DNA of 23,496 nucleotides from Calditrichia bacterium (GTDB taxonomy: Bacteria; Calditrichota; Calditrichia; RBG-13-44-9). The stretch covers positions 1-23,496 of the forward strand of contig JALXCH010000179.1 of NCBI GenBank assembly GCA_026991005.1, in the 5' to 3' direction. The notes under the pieces are model-generated. The model did no database searches and was not told where the DNA came from. It saw only the letters and a list, made by a program, of their open reading frames with translations. Both the position numbers and the translations under genes were made by a program. The stretch's first letter is position 1, and every line of letters begins with the position of its first letter. Shown in pieces: positions 15,223 to 22,963 of the stretch.

Positions 15223-15670
15223 TCAATGAGGCTGTGTAAAAACGGAAATCATAATTATATTTTATCAATATCATGTATATTGCCACTCATAGTATTTGTT
15301 TAAAACTAAAAATATAGTCGTATACCGATCCTGTGGGAGAAAGTTTTGTATTATTTACTAAATTAAGCATTTCTCTATGGACTCTATAATTCCTGTATTA
15401 ACATATCAATGCATATATTTTTTGTGTATTTGTATTTCAAAATAATATTTTCAGAATGCTGCATCTTTTTGTGTCGTCATAGCCACGAGCTTTAGCTCGT
15501 GGATCACTGAATACCTCTCTCAAAATAAGGCTTTAGCCTAAAATTGGGCTAAAGCCCAATTTTTAGTGTGGATTTATGTTCCCCGAGCTGGAAGCTCGGG
15601 GCTATGTTTTGCTTTGAATGATAATGAATAAATATTCTGTTGACACAGCGTTTTCACACAGCCTCTCAAT
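15223..15670. mobile_element. 438-bp MITE-like element with 17-bp inverted repeats and 5-bp target duplication
   Basis: The terminal inverted repeats are GAGGCTGTGTAAAAACG at 15228-15244 and, on the other strand, GAGGCTGTGTGAAAACG at 15665-15649 (16 of 17 matched). Both are flanked directly by TCAAT (15223-15227 and 15666-15670), a clean 5-bp target duplication. The 438-bp interior has no transposase; most of it is A+T rich. It includes a cluster of palindromes at 15478-15606. The element is a non-autonomous derivative mobilised by an IS with matching ends, whose family was not determined from the sequence. Confidence 0.85.
15478..15606. repeat. BIME/REP-like palindrome cluster inside the MITE
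   Basis: Three palindromes lie in 129 bp: CCACGAGCTTTAGCTCGTGG (15483-15502), AATTGGGCTAAAGCCCAATT (15542-15561) and CCCCGAGCTGGAAGCTCGGGG split around 15581-15601. The outer ends are themselves inverted repeats, CATAGCCACGAGCT and, in reverse complement, CATAGCCCCGAGCT (13 of 14 matched). It therefore looks like two REP units facing each other around a central hairpin, as in bacterial interspersed mosaic elements that depend on a REP-associated transposase. Confidence 0.8.
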
Positions 15671-15912
15671 GATTGGGGTTTCTGGGAATAAATTTCCGGG
15701 ATGTTCTGGGCGAGCCTGCCGGGTGAATCCGGAGAGGAATTTTCCGGATTGCTCAGCGTGCGATTTCCCACTTCATGGGGCAAATGCCCCGCAATGCTGG
15801 CTGTTTTGTGCATAAATCTGAAAAAGTCCACTACGGCAGAAACCATATAACTTCATAATTAATTAACGGTTACGTAGCGAAAAATTCTTTTTTTCTTCCT
15901 CTCATAAAAAGT

Positions 15913-15928
15913 TGGCATTTAAGTTGTT
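15913..15928 (+). promoter_or_regulatory. Sigma-54-like promoter upstream of the DUF4332-mscL unit
   Basis: TGGCATTTAAGTTGTT keeps TGGCA, TTG and the correct spacing of the -24/-12 class. It departs from TGGCACG-N4-TTGCW at three positions, including the same C to T in the -12 box seen at 9130 and 9488. The start site would be near 15939, 85 bp before the ATG at 16024. Confidence 0.4.
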
Positions 15929-16023
15929 AAATAAAACCCTGCGAAACAACAAGCTTATTTTGTTGAAATGGTTGTCTAGTAATTTTTTGGGTCGTTTAAT
16001 TAAAACAAAAGGAGGTTTTTTTT

Positions 16024-16428
16024 ATGGCGAAACTCTCTGCTATTGAAGGAATTGGCGAGGTGTACGAGGAAAAACTGAACGAAGCAGGTGTAACTTCGGT
16101 GGAGATGTTGTTGCTCGTGGGAGCTACTCCCAAAGGTCGCAAAGAGCTGGCGGAAAAAACCGGTATCGATGAATCTCAAATCCTGAAATGGGTCAATAAA
16201 GCAGATCTGTTCCGCATTAAGGGTGTTAGCACCCAGTATTCCGACTTACTGGAAGCGGCGGGAGTGGATACGGTACCGGAACTGGCCCAGCGCAATCCCG
16301 AAAATCTTTACCAGAAAATGCAGGAAGTGAATCAGGAGAAAAAATTGGTGCGCAAACTTCCCACTCAGAATCAGGTTAAAGCGTGGGTGGAACAGGCTAA
16401 AAAAGCTCCCCGGATGATTCAGTACTAA
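16024..16428 (+). CDS. DUF4332 helix-hairpin-helix protein
   Basis: The 134 residues have no signal peptide. Two helix-hairpin-helix units are visible: AIEGIGEVYEEKLNEAGVTS from about 6, and LFRIKGVSTQYSDLLEAAGV from about 59. A helical C-terminal region ends in VKAWVEQAKKAPRM. This is the DUF4332 arrangement, related to DNA-binding HhH folds but of unproven function. AGGAGG followed by a T tract gives a strong ribosome binding site for the ATG at 16024. The final WVEQAK matches the membrane-anchored HhH protein at 10415. mscL follows 79 bp after its stop, with a weak terminator-like hairpin between. Confidence 0.85.
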   Translation: MAKLSAIEGIGEVYEEKLNEAGVTSVEMLLLVGATPKGRKELAEKTGIDESQILKWVNKADLFRIKGVSTQYSDLLEAAGVDTVPELAQRNPENLYQKMQEVNQEKKLVRKLPTQNQVKAWVEQAKKAPRMIQY

Positions 16429-16437
16429 TTAAGTAAA

Positions 16438-16473
16438 GGGCGGAAAAACCGTAATTTCCGTCCTATTTGTTTT
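16438..16473 (+). terminator. Terminator-like hairpin between DUF4332 gene and mscL
   Basis: GGGCGGAAA (16438-16446) pairs with TTTCCGTCC (16455-16463) over 9 bp with one G-T pair, around AACCGTAA, and is followed by TATTTGTTTT. It is moderate in strength and could allow partial read-through into mscL. Confidence 0.65.
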
Positions 16474-16507
16474 CATGGTCGATAGGTTAATTGAAAGGAG
16501 AACTCTT

Positions 16508-16900
16508 ATGTGGAAAGAATTTAAAGAATTTGCCATGCGCGGCAATGTGATGGATATGGCTATCGGTATAGTCATCGGTGCTGCCTTTGGGAAAATTGTT
16601 TCATCCTTCGTGAAAGATGTGCTGATGCCGCCCATCGGTATGTTGTTAGGTAACGTGGATTTTAGCCAGTTGATGATTGTGTTGCGTGAAGCCAGTGGGG
16701 ATACACCGATGGTAGCCATTCGCTACGGCACATTTATTAACACCGTTGTGGATTTCGTAATTATTGCTTTCGCTATTTTCCTGGTAGTTAAAGGAATGAA
16801 CAATTTAAAACGCAAGGAAGAGGCCAAACCGGCACCCCCACCTGCACCTTCCAAACAGGAACTTCTTCTGGAAGAAATTCGGGATCTTCTGAAAAAATAA
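16508..16900 (+). CDS. mscL: MscL large-conductance mechanosensitive channel
   Basis: This is an inner-membrane homopentameric channel that opens near lytic tension to save the cell from hypo-osmotic bursting. From the ATG at 16508 it has 130 residues, normal for MscL. It shows the amphipathic N-terminus [20 protein letters not shown], pore helix TM1 [20 protein letters not shown], the hallmark [10 protein letters not shown], a short periplasmic loop, and TM2 [21 protein letters not shown] Pro/Ala linker ([10 protein letters not shown]) leads to the cytoplasmic helix [18 protein letters not shown] lies seven bases before the ATG; the frame extends further upstream, but this start fits the family exactly. 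DUF3078 copy B follows 142 bp downstream after a hairpin. Confidence 0.96.
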   Translation: MWKEFKEFAMRGNVMDMAIGIVIGAAFGKIVSSFVKDVLMPPIGMLLGNVDFSQLMIVLREASGDTPMVAIRYGTFINTVVDFVIIAFAIFLVVKGMNNLKRKEEAKPAPPPAPSKQELLLEEIRDLLKK

Positions 16901-16931
16901 TAAACTGAAAATTGTGCACTTAAAGTTATGC

Positions 16932-16966
16932 GGAGAGGCGGTCTCTGACGCCTCTCCTACCGTTTT
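16932..16966 (+). terminator. Hairpin between mscL and DUF3078 copy B
   Basis: GGAGAGGCG (16932-16940) and CGCCTCTCC (16949-16957) form a perfect 9-bp GC-rich stem with an 8-base loop. The tail TACCGTTTTCC has only a short T run. It may be a leaky terminator or processing site that lowers expression of the downstream gene. Confidence 0.55.
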
Positions 16967-17042
16967 CCGAGAATTTGGCAATCTCCCGGAAATCAGTTCC
17001 AATAAATACAATGGTGAACCGAATAATTCTGGAGGTTATCGC

Positions 17043-17900
17043 ATGAGGAGTGTTTACAAAATTGTAATATTTATCGTGGTCATAGGGTTGAATGCCCAGC
17101 ATATGTGGGCGCAGGAAAAAGAAAAAACACCTCACTACGGCTGGACGAATAAAGTGGTTGGAAGTTTGAATCTGACTCAAACCGGGTTCGACAATTGGGC
17201 GGCTGGTGGCGAGAATTCCATGGCCTGGCAGTTGAATTTTCAGGGGCAATTTGTGAACGACCAGGAAAAATTCAACTGGAATAATAATTTCAAGATAAGC
17301 TATGGTATGATAAAATCCGGTTCGGATATTTTTAAAAAATCCGTGGATGAAATCCGGGCCGAAAGCGTCGCCAGATACAAAGCGGAAATATTTTTGAAAC
17401 CCTACATTGCTTTGAATGGAGAAACGCAGGCTTCGGCAGGGTACGATTATTCCGCTTCTCCCAAAAAAGAAATTTCCAATTTCCTGGATCCGGGATATTT
17501 CCGGGAAAGCCTGGGGCTGGGATATGTCTTCAGTCCCTGGTTACAAACCCGTTTTGGTGCTTCCATGAAGCAAACCGTCACACAGAATTTCCCGCGCTAT
17601 TCCGATGACCCTGCCACCTCGCAGGTGGAAAAACTGCGCTGGGAATACGGTGCCGAATCGGTTACCGATTTAAACGCCAAGTTGAGCGAAAGTCTGTTCT
17701 TGCAATCCAAGCTGGAACTGTTTTCTAATTTGCGGGCTTTCGACGAGATTGATGTCAACTGGGATACGGTGTTTATTGCCAAAGTGGCAAAGTATGTGGA
17801 AGTGAATTTTAACATCAAACTGTTGTATGACAAGGATATTTCGGTAAAACGCCAGTTAAAACAGGCGCTTTCCATGGGGCTGACCTATACTTTCCTATAA
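17043..17900 (+). CDS. DUF3078 family outer-membrane barrel, copy B
   Basis: From the ATG at 17043, after GGAGG, the product has 285 residues, exactly as copy A; longer in-frame upstream sequence has no ribosome binding site and would displace the signal peptide. The signal peptide is YKIVIFIVVIGLNAQHMWAQ. It then follows copy A closely: SLNLTQTGFDNWAAGGENSM, WNNNFKISYGMIKSG, KKSVDEIRAESV, and the final stretch KRQLKQALSMGLTYTFL is identical. The middle (about 105-190) has diverged most, probably the loop-bearing strands. It sits behind mscL and ends at a bidirectional terminator shared with the convergent sorting-domain gene. Function is unknown. Confidence 0.85.
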   Translation: MRSVYKIVIFIVVIGLNAQHMWAQEKEKTPHYGWTNKVVGSLNLTQTGFDNWAAGGENSMAWQLNFQGQFVNDQEKFNWNNNFKISYGMIKSGSDIFKKSVDEIRAESVARYKAEIFLKPYIALNGETQASAGYDYSASPKKEISNFLDPGYFRESLGLGYVFSPWLQTRFGASMKQTVTQNFPRYSDDPATSQVEKLRWEYGAESVTDLNAKLSESLFLQSKLELFSNLRAFDEIDVNWDTVFIAKVAKYVEVNFNIKLLYDKDISVKRQLKQALSMGLTYTFL

Positions 17901-17950
17901 CACCTATCGTATCTACCTCTGGTAGTGTGGGGTTAAGTCCCTTGAAAAAG

Positions 17951-17993
17951 CAAACGGGGTAAGCAGGGATTGCTCACCCCGTTTGTTCGTTTT
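17951..17993. terminator. Bidirectional terminator between convergent genes
   Basis: CAAACGGGGTAAGCA (17951-17965) pairs with TGCTCACCCCGTTTG (17971-17985) with one mismatch around GGGAT. TTCGTTTT follows on the plus strand, and on the minus strand the stem is followed by CTTTTTCAA. It serves copy B of DUF3078 and the minus-strand gene ending at 18027. Confidence 0.85.
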
Positions 17994-18026
17994 ACCCCAT
18001 TTTGATGCCCATCCTTCCACATCAAT

Positions 18027-19466
18027 TTATTTAAGTAGTAGCATACGTCGGGTTTGCACAAAATCCCGGGTGCGGAGCTGGTAGAAATACAGCCCGTTTG
18101 CCACCGGTTGTTGATGGGTGTTGGTGCCATCCCACTGCACGGTGTAGTGTCCCGGCATCAGGGGTTTATCCAGCAGGGTGGCAATGCGTTGCCCGGTGAT
18201 GTTAAATACTTCCACCCGAACCCGTTGGGCATTTACCTGATTCTGCCTGAGCGGGATGTCGAAAGCAATGGTAGTCGTCGGGTTAAATGGATTAGGATAA
18301 TTGGGATAGAGACGGTATCGGGTGGGCAGTACCGCCGTCACAAAACGGATTACCCGCAATACAGTGATTTTCCCTTCCAGAGACTGATCGGATAGCCGGT
18401 AGAAGTAGCGCGTTCCCTGTTGCACCTTTTCATCGGTAAAGGTGTACTCCACAGGCTGGGTGCTGTTCCCCTGGCCGGGGATGCGGGCAATCAGGTGGTA
18501 ATTGACGCTATCCGTGCTGCGTTCCAGTAAGAAATAGGCATTCTTGATTTCCGATTCCGTGCGCCAGTACAGCACTACATGTAATCCCTGTTGTTCCGCG
18601 GTAAATTCGCTGAGGGAAACCGGTAAGCTCTGGTCAGAGGCTCCGGCAGTCCAGCGAGAGAAGGAGGAGATACCGCTGAGGGTAATGGTATTGGCATAGG
18701 GATCCACTGTGCCACCTTCCTGCGTCCAGTTGCTGCCGCCATCTTCGGAGCGGAAAAGTACCAGTGCCGTCTCTGTTAATCCGTTCAACTCTTCATCCTG
18801 GTAATGAAACACCATCGTGGCATTCAGATTGGCATTGTTGGTGGGGGTAATATCGAAATAGCGCTCGATGCCGAAGTTGCCATTGCCGCTCTGGGCGGCG
18901 TGCCCGCGCCGAATTTCAGTGCTCCCCAGGTTCTGAGCGGAGGTAATTTCCACACCCAACCCACCGGGATTAACTCCGTCGGGAGCGTTTAACTCCCGGG
19001 TGGTGGTCAGATAGCCGCTTTCGCCCATCACCCGGTTACCTTCCGTTTCCCGCAGGGTAGCTGTGGAGGAGAGGGTTACAACGTGGCCATTTAAATCCAG
19101 ATCGCCTCCGGTAAGCACCAGAGAATCGCCAATGGTGATGTCGTTCATCAGCAAAATTTTCTGGGCAGATTTGGCAACGTACAACCGGTGAAATGTGGTG
19201 GAGGTTCCCGTGAGCAGCGTATCCTGAGTATTTCCGGTGAACATGACAAATCCGTTACCTGATTTGAAACCTCCATTCTGTATCCAATTGCCGCTCACTT
19301 TAATCCCTATGGTGCCGGTAATCTCCAAGGTATCGGTAGAGCCCAGCGTTAGAGAAACCTGAGCAATCGCGGCGAGCCCCGGCAGCAGCAGGAGCAGAAG
19401 AACCCGGAGAAGGCGACCTCCCGGAGGAGATGGAAAGTGTTTCAAAGATTTATTTTGTTTTTTCAT
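18027..19466 (-). CDS. Secreted protein with FlgD/T9SS-like sorting domain
   Basis: The 479 residues start with a signal peptide (RLLRVLLLLLLPGLAAIAQ within residues 1-36). The N-terminal half (about 40-270) is a repetitive beta-rich region with asides such as GDSLVLTGGDLDLNGHVVTL, typical of autotransporter-like or adhesin passenger folds. Residues about 285-385 form a fibronectin-type segment (SLPVSLSEFTAEQ), followed by a FlgD-like sorting domain (YPNYPNPFNPTTTIAFDIPL, then VANGLYFYQL and the tail RRMLLLK). This C-terminal cassette is closely related in layout to that of the gene at 2635. GGGAGAA precedes the ATG. It lies 39 bp downstream of the YadA-like gene on the same strand, so the two are probably co-transcribed. 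Likely a surface protein; partner unknown. Confidence 0.8.
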   Translation of the reverse strand: MKKQNKSLKHFPSPPGGRLLRVLLLLLLPGLAAIAQVSLTLGSTDTLEITGTIGIKVSGNWIQNGGFKSGNGFVMFTGNTQDTLLTGTSTTFHRLYVAKSAQKILLMNDITIGDSLVLTGGDLDLNGHVVTLSSTATLRETEGNRVMGESGYLTTTRELNAPDGVNPGGLGVEITSAQNLGSTEIRRGHAAQSGNGNFGIERYFDITPTNNANLNATMVFHYQDEELNGLTETALVLFRSEDGGSNWTQEGGTVDPYANTITLSGISSFSRWTAGASDQSLPVSLSEFTAEQQGLHVVLYWRTESEIKNAYFLLERSTDSVNYHLIARIPGQGNSTQPVEYTFTDEKVQQGTRYFYRLSDQSLEGKITVLRVIRFVTAVLPTRYRLYPNYPNPFNPTTTIAFDIPLRQNQVNAQRVRVEVFNITGQRIATLLDKPLMPGHYTVQWDGTNTHQQPVANGLYFYQLRTRDFVQTRRMLLLK

Positions 19467-19505
19467 GGTACATTCTCCCTTTCAGTTCTGGCTCGCAAAA
19501 AAATC

Positions 19506-22500
19506 TTATTTACGGATGGAAGTGGGGCGATACGCCTGCCGTTCTGAGGACGCCCCGGCTTTTTGAGCCAGTTGCTGAATGGTCTCCTGCAATTGGGAGA
19601 GGGTCTGTTTCAATTCAACCATCTGATGTTGGAGCTGGCCAATTTGCTGCTGTTGCTGTTGCACAATCCGTCCAATGGCTCGGGCTTGTGCCCGGCTATG
19701 GAAGCCCACCGCGGTGTTAATCTTCTTGACACCGGCTTGGGAGGAACCCTCCCAGGCAATGCCCACAATCCGGTCGATTTGTTCCGGACGAAGTTCGTTG
19801 GGTGCAACGGCAACTCCGGTTCCATCGTTCCGGCCAGAAGGCAGGATGTAATCCCCGGCCTGAACCGGGCCCCGTACTTTAACCGGCACCTGACCCAGAA
19901 AGGCAACTTTTTCGTAGTTCTCACTTTCCTCCGGTTTGGGCATGTTCCCCAGTACCAGTGGAGCAGTGGAGATGACCAGTAATTGTCGGGCAAAAGAGGT
20001 GTTGCGGGTGATTTTTCCGTTGACCACACCCACAATCTCCCCGGGTTCGAAGTGTTCAGCAGGATCTAATTTGGGTAGCCACTCGGCGTAGTCGGCGCCG
20101 GAGGTGTTGTAGGTTACCCCACCGCTTCCGTTGCCTTCTATCTGACCAATTAAATCGCCATCTCCGTCGAAAAAGCCCACAAAATTGGCAGCGGTTCCCG
20201 GATTACCGGTGGTACCAATGCGCAGCGCCAGCACATCGGGACTGCTTCCGGTTGAGGTGTTTTCGATTTGGGCTACGTAGGCGCTTAACTCGCTACCGTT
20301 GCCGTTTATTTCGCTTTTCACATGGAGCTTGTTGGTGGGATTGGTGGTCGCAATGCCCACTTTGCCAGTGGAACCGCTTTGACCATTACCGCCACTGACA
20401 AATAAAGTAGGGGTATCTGAGTAAAAACCCACCATTAGAGAATGATCAATATTATTTTCAAGATATTTGGAATTATTAATTCCAGTACCGATAGTAAAAC
20501 TTTCAAAACCGTTTGATTTTAAATAAGAACCCATCGTCAAAGAATAATTAGCATTCGTTTCAACATAGTTCCCCATGCTGATAGCACCATCCCCATATGC
20601 TTTAGAAATATTTCCAGCAGCAAGCGAGTTTGGGTGAGTTGCTAATGCATTGTAACCAAATGCTATCGCGCAATACCCGGTGGCTTCACTATTCATTCCA
20701 ACTGCTATTGAACCTTCACCATAAGCTTTCACTTCTTTGCCAAACGAAACGGAATAATTTCCAATATAGTGATCATTCCAATTATCACCAGATACATAAC
20801 CAGCTCTTAATGCTGCTTTTTTGGGATACCAGATGAACCGTGTTCCTTCTCCCGAAGTAGAAAGTGTTGTTCCACTACCAAATGTTCCTTTTGCAATAAT
20901 TCCTCCATCATTATCCAGGGTTAATTTTAAATCGGGAGCAGTAGTGCCAATCCCCACCTTACCGGTAGAACCAGCGGTGCCATCGCCGCCGCTGACAAAC
21001 ATGGTGGGAGTATTGGAGTTGAAGCCGATTATTAACGAATTACTATTGGAATTCGTTAAATATGATTCATCATTTATTCTTCCAGAACCGATTACAATAG
21101 AATTCGATGCTTGAGCATCAACATATGCACCTATACTTATTGCATTGTTGTCGCCGGAGCTGGCATGATTTCCAAGAGCGATGGAATAATCTCCATTTGC
21201 CACACTAAATCTCCCTAAAGAAATTGAAGCAATCCCATCAGCTGTAGAATATGTACCACCCGCCATAGAGATGTTTCCACTGGCAGTAGAATGATAGCCC
21301 CATGCGAATGATCCATTATTTCCGCTTGCTTTTGTTCCATAGCCCGTAGCAAATGAAAAACTACCGATATCCGCATCATCCCATTCACCGTCACCAATAC
21401 CTACGCGAAAAGCTGCTCTGCGAGGATACCAAAGCATTGCTACATCAGGAGAAGAACTTAATTGTGTCCCCGAACCATAAGTTCCAGAAGCGTAAATACC
21501 ACCATCATTGTCTAAGGTTAGTTTAAATTCAGGGGATGTCGTACCAAGACCCAATTTGCTATTTGTATTGTCCCAGTATAAATCGTTGCTTCCGCTTTGG
21601 GAATTGGTACCACTCCAGAAGGAAATTTGACCCGAGGTTCCGCTACCCGTCACATTTCCACCACCGGAGATAATCACCTCACTCCCATCGCTCTTCTGGA
21701 AGTAAAGATTTTTGTCCGCACTTTTAACATAAAGCTTTCCGTAGCCGGTAGAAGCTGAAGGAGCGGTGGAGGTTTCTTTTAAACTCATGTTGCCTTCCAC
21801 GGTAAGTTTTTCGTTGGGACTGCTGGTACCCACTCCTAATCGGCTATTGGTTATGTCCCAATACAGATCATTTGTACCGCTAAGCGATGTGGTGGTATTC
21901 CACAATGCCACCTGGTTGGGGCTGCCGCTGCCGCCTACGCCACCACTGCCGCCGGCGGTCAGGTCAATCTCCGTCCCATCACTCTTCTTGAAATACAGAT
22001 TGTTGTCCGTGGATTTTACGTACAGTTTGCCGAAATTGCTGGTGGCAGAGGGAGCGGAGGTGCTGCCTAAACTTAACACACCATTCACCGTGAGCTTCTC
22101 GTTGGGGCTGGAAGTACCCACACCTACATTCCCTGTGGAGCCACTGGTACCATTGCTGGGACCTACGTACAGGGTAGGAGAGTCGGAATTAAAACCGATC
22201 ATCAGGGAGTTATCGTTAGAATTGGTGAGGGGATGGGTCTCATCCAGGCCGCGTCCCAGTACCACGCTATTCTGCCCGCTGGCAGTTACAAAGCGTCCCA
22301 GACTCAGCGAATACATCCCGCTGGCGGTGGAACGCCATCCCAGCGCAGTGGCGCCCAGGGCGCTGGCGGTACCAAAATAACCCGCTGCAAAGGAGGCATT
22401 GCCACTGGCGGTGGACCATCCTCCTAAAGCCGTGGAATAAGAACCGCTGGCTTTGGTACCGTTACCGGCTGCAAAAGAATATTCACCGATGTCGGCATCT

Positions 22501-22829
22501 CCCCAATTTCCGTTTGCAAACCCCACCCGGAATGCCGATTTGCGGGGATACCACAACAGCGCCGTCCCCGGGGAAAAATTCAACTGGAAACCACTCCCGT
22601 GCGTTCCTGCAGCATAAATTCCACCATCATTAGCAATACTCAATTTAAACAAAGGGTTGGTGGTTCCTATACCCACTTTTCCGTCCGATTGCACCCGCAT
22701 CAATATTTCATCACTGGAATTGGTCACATCCAGCGAAGAGGTTTGGGCAGCAACCTTTGCCGGAAATGGTCCGATAAAACAGGCGAAAATAAATAAAACA
22801 ATGAGCAGAAGGGTAAAACGAACACGCAT
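19506..22829 (-). CDS. YadA-head-like repetitive surface or tail-fibre-type protein
   Basis: From the ATG at 22829, after GGGGAG, the product has 1107 residues; an upstream TTG frame is not favoured. A signal peptide (LLLIVLFIFACFIGPFPAKV) leads into three large repeats, each opening with GxGTTxPxxKLxLDNDGG, then a WYPRKxAFRVG strand and a run of YadA-head motifs such as ASGNASFAAGYFGTASALGA and GRFVTASGQNSVVLGRG. Shorter GxGTSSPNEKLTVxG units lie between. From about 935 a domain with DYAEWLPKLDPAEHFEPGEI and VISTAPLVLGNMP resembles the Peptidase_G2/intramolecular-chaperone region of tail-spike proteins. The end is a glutamine-rich coiled coil (IVQQQQQQIGQLQHQMVELK). It is probably a trimeric fibre. 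Repeats 2 and 3 are visibly richer in A+T than the flanks. Confidence 0.8.
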   Translation of the reverse strand: MRVRFTLLLIVLFIFACFIGPFPAKVAAQTSSLDVTNSSDEILMRVQSDGKVGIGTTNPLFKLSIANDGGIYAAGTHGSGFQLNFSPGTALLWYPRKSAFRVGFANGNWGDADIGEYSFAAGNGTKASGSYSTALGGWSTASGNASFAAGYFGTASALGATALGWRSTASGMYSLSLGRFVTASGQNSVVLGRGLDETHPLTNSNDNSLMIGFNSDSPTLYVGPSNGTSGSTGNVGVGTSSPNEKLTVNGVLSLGSTSAPSATSNFGKLYVKSTDNNLYFKKSDGTEIDLTAGGSGGVGGSGSPNQVALWNTTTSLSGTNDLYWDITNSRLGVGTSSPNEKLTVEGNMSLKETSTAPSASTGYGKLYVKSADKNLYFQKSDGSEVIISGGGNVTGSGTSGQISFWSGTNSQSGSNDLYWDNTNSKLGLGTTSPEFKLTLDNDGGIYASGTYGSGTQLSSSPDVAMLWYPRRAAFRVGIGDGEWDDADIGSFSFATGYGTKASGNNGSFAWGYHSTASGNISMAGGTYSTADGIASISLGRFSVANGDYSIALGNHASSGDNNAISIGAYVDAQASNSIVIGSGRINDESYLTNSNSNSLIIGFNSNTPTMFVSGGDGTAGSTGKVGIGTTAPDLKLTLDNDGGIIAKGTFGSGTTLSTSGEGTRFIWYPKKAALRAGYVSGDNWNDHYIGNYSVSFGKEVKAYGEGSIAVGMNSEATGYCAIAFGYNALATHPNSLAAGNISKAYGDGAISMGNYVETNANYSLTMGSYLKSNGFESFTIGTGINNSKYLENNIDHSLMVGFYSDTPTLFVSGGNGQSGSTGKVGIATTNPTNKLHVKSEINGNGSELSAYVAQIENTSTGSSPDVLALRIGTTGNPGTAANFVGFFDGDGDLIGQIEGNGSGGVTYNTSGADYAEWLPKLDPAEHFEPGEIVGVVNGKITRNTSFARQLLVISTAPLVLGNMPKPEESENYEKVAFLGQVPVKVRGPVQAGDYILPSGRNDGTGVAVAPNELRPEQIDRIVGIAWEGSSQAGVKKINTAVGFHSRAQARAIGRIVQQQQQQIGQLQHQMVELKQTLSQLQETIQQLAQKAGASSERQAYRPTSIRK

Positions 22830-22872
22830 CACTACTCCCCTTTTGTTTAAGTTAAAATACCTTTCGTGGGTC

Positions 22873-22919
22873 AATTAAATGGATAAAGTTTGAAGCGTCA
22901 ATCCCATGAATATGGGATT
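22873..22919 (-). promoter_or_regulatory. Candidate promoter with overlapping palindrome for the YadA-like gene
   Basis: On the minus strand TTGACG (22901-22896) lies 17 bp from TTAATT (22878-22873), a weak -35/-10 pair upstream of the ATG at 22829. The perfect palindrome AATCCCATGAATATGGGATT split at 22900-22919 overlaps the -35 edge, a position suited to a repressor. Confidence 0.3.
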
Positions 22920-22963
22920 AAGCTTTAAAACCACAGAAGTTTTGAACCACAGAAAACACAGAG

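Larger units (their letters stand above)
14812..16023. other. Long non-coding stretch with MITE insertion, terminator and promoter
   Basis: About 1.2 kb without a gene. From left to right it holds 215 bp of unexplained sequence after copy A with a CTGGAA/TTCCAG outer pairing (about 14854-14933), a terminator at 15026-15066, a 438-bp MITE-like insertion at 15228-15665 and a sigma-54-like promoter at 15913. Between the MITE and the promoter lie two short hairpins (AATCCGG/CCGGATT and GGGGCA/TGCCCC). Confidence 0.7.

Noticed and set aside
15574..15846. 90-codon minus-strand frame containing RGCVKTL
   Set aside because: It crosses the MITE end and the RGCVKTL stretch is simply translated from the terminal inverted repeat.
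21766..22380. 204-codon plus-strand frame
   Set aside because: Antisense shadow of the repetitive YadA-like gene; its proline and valine bias follows from the repeats.
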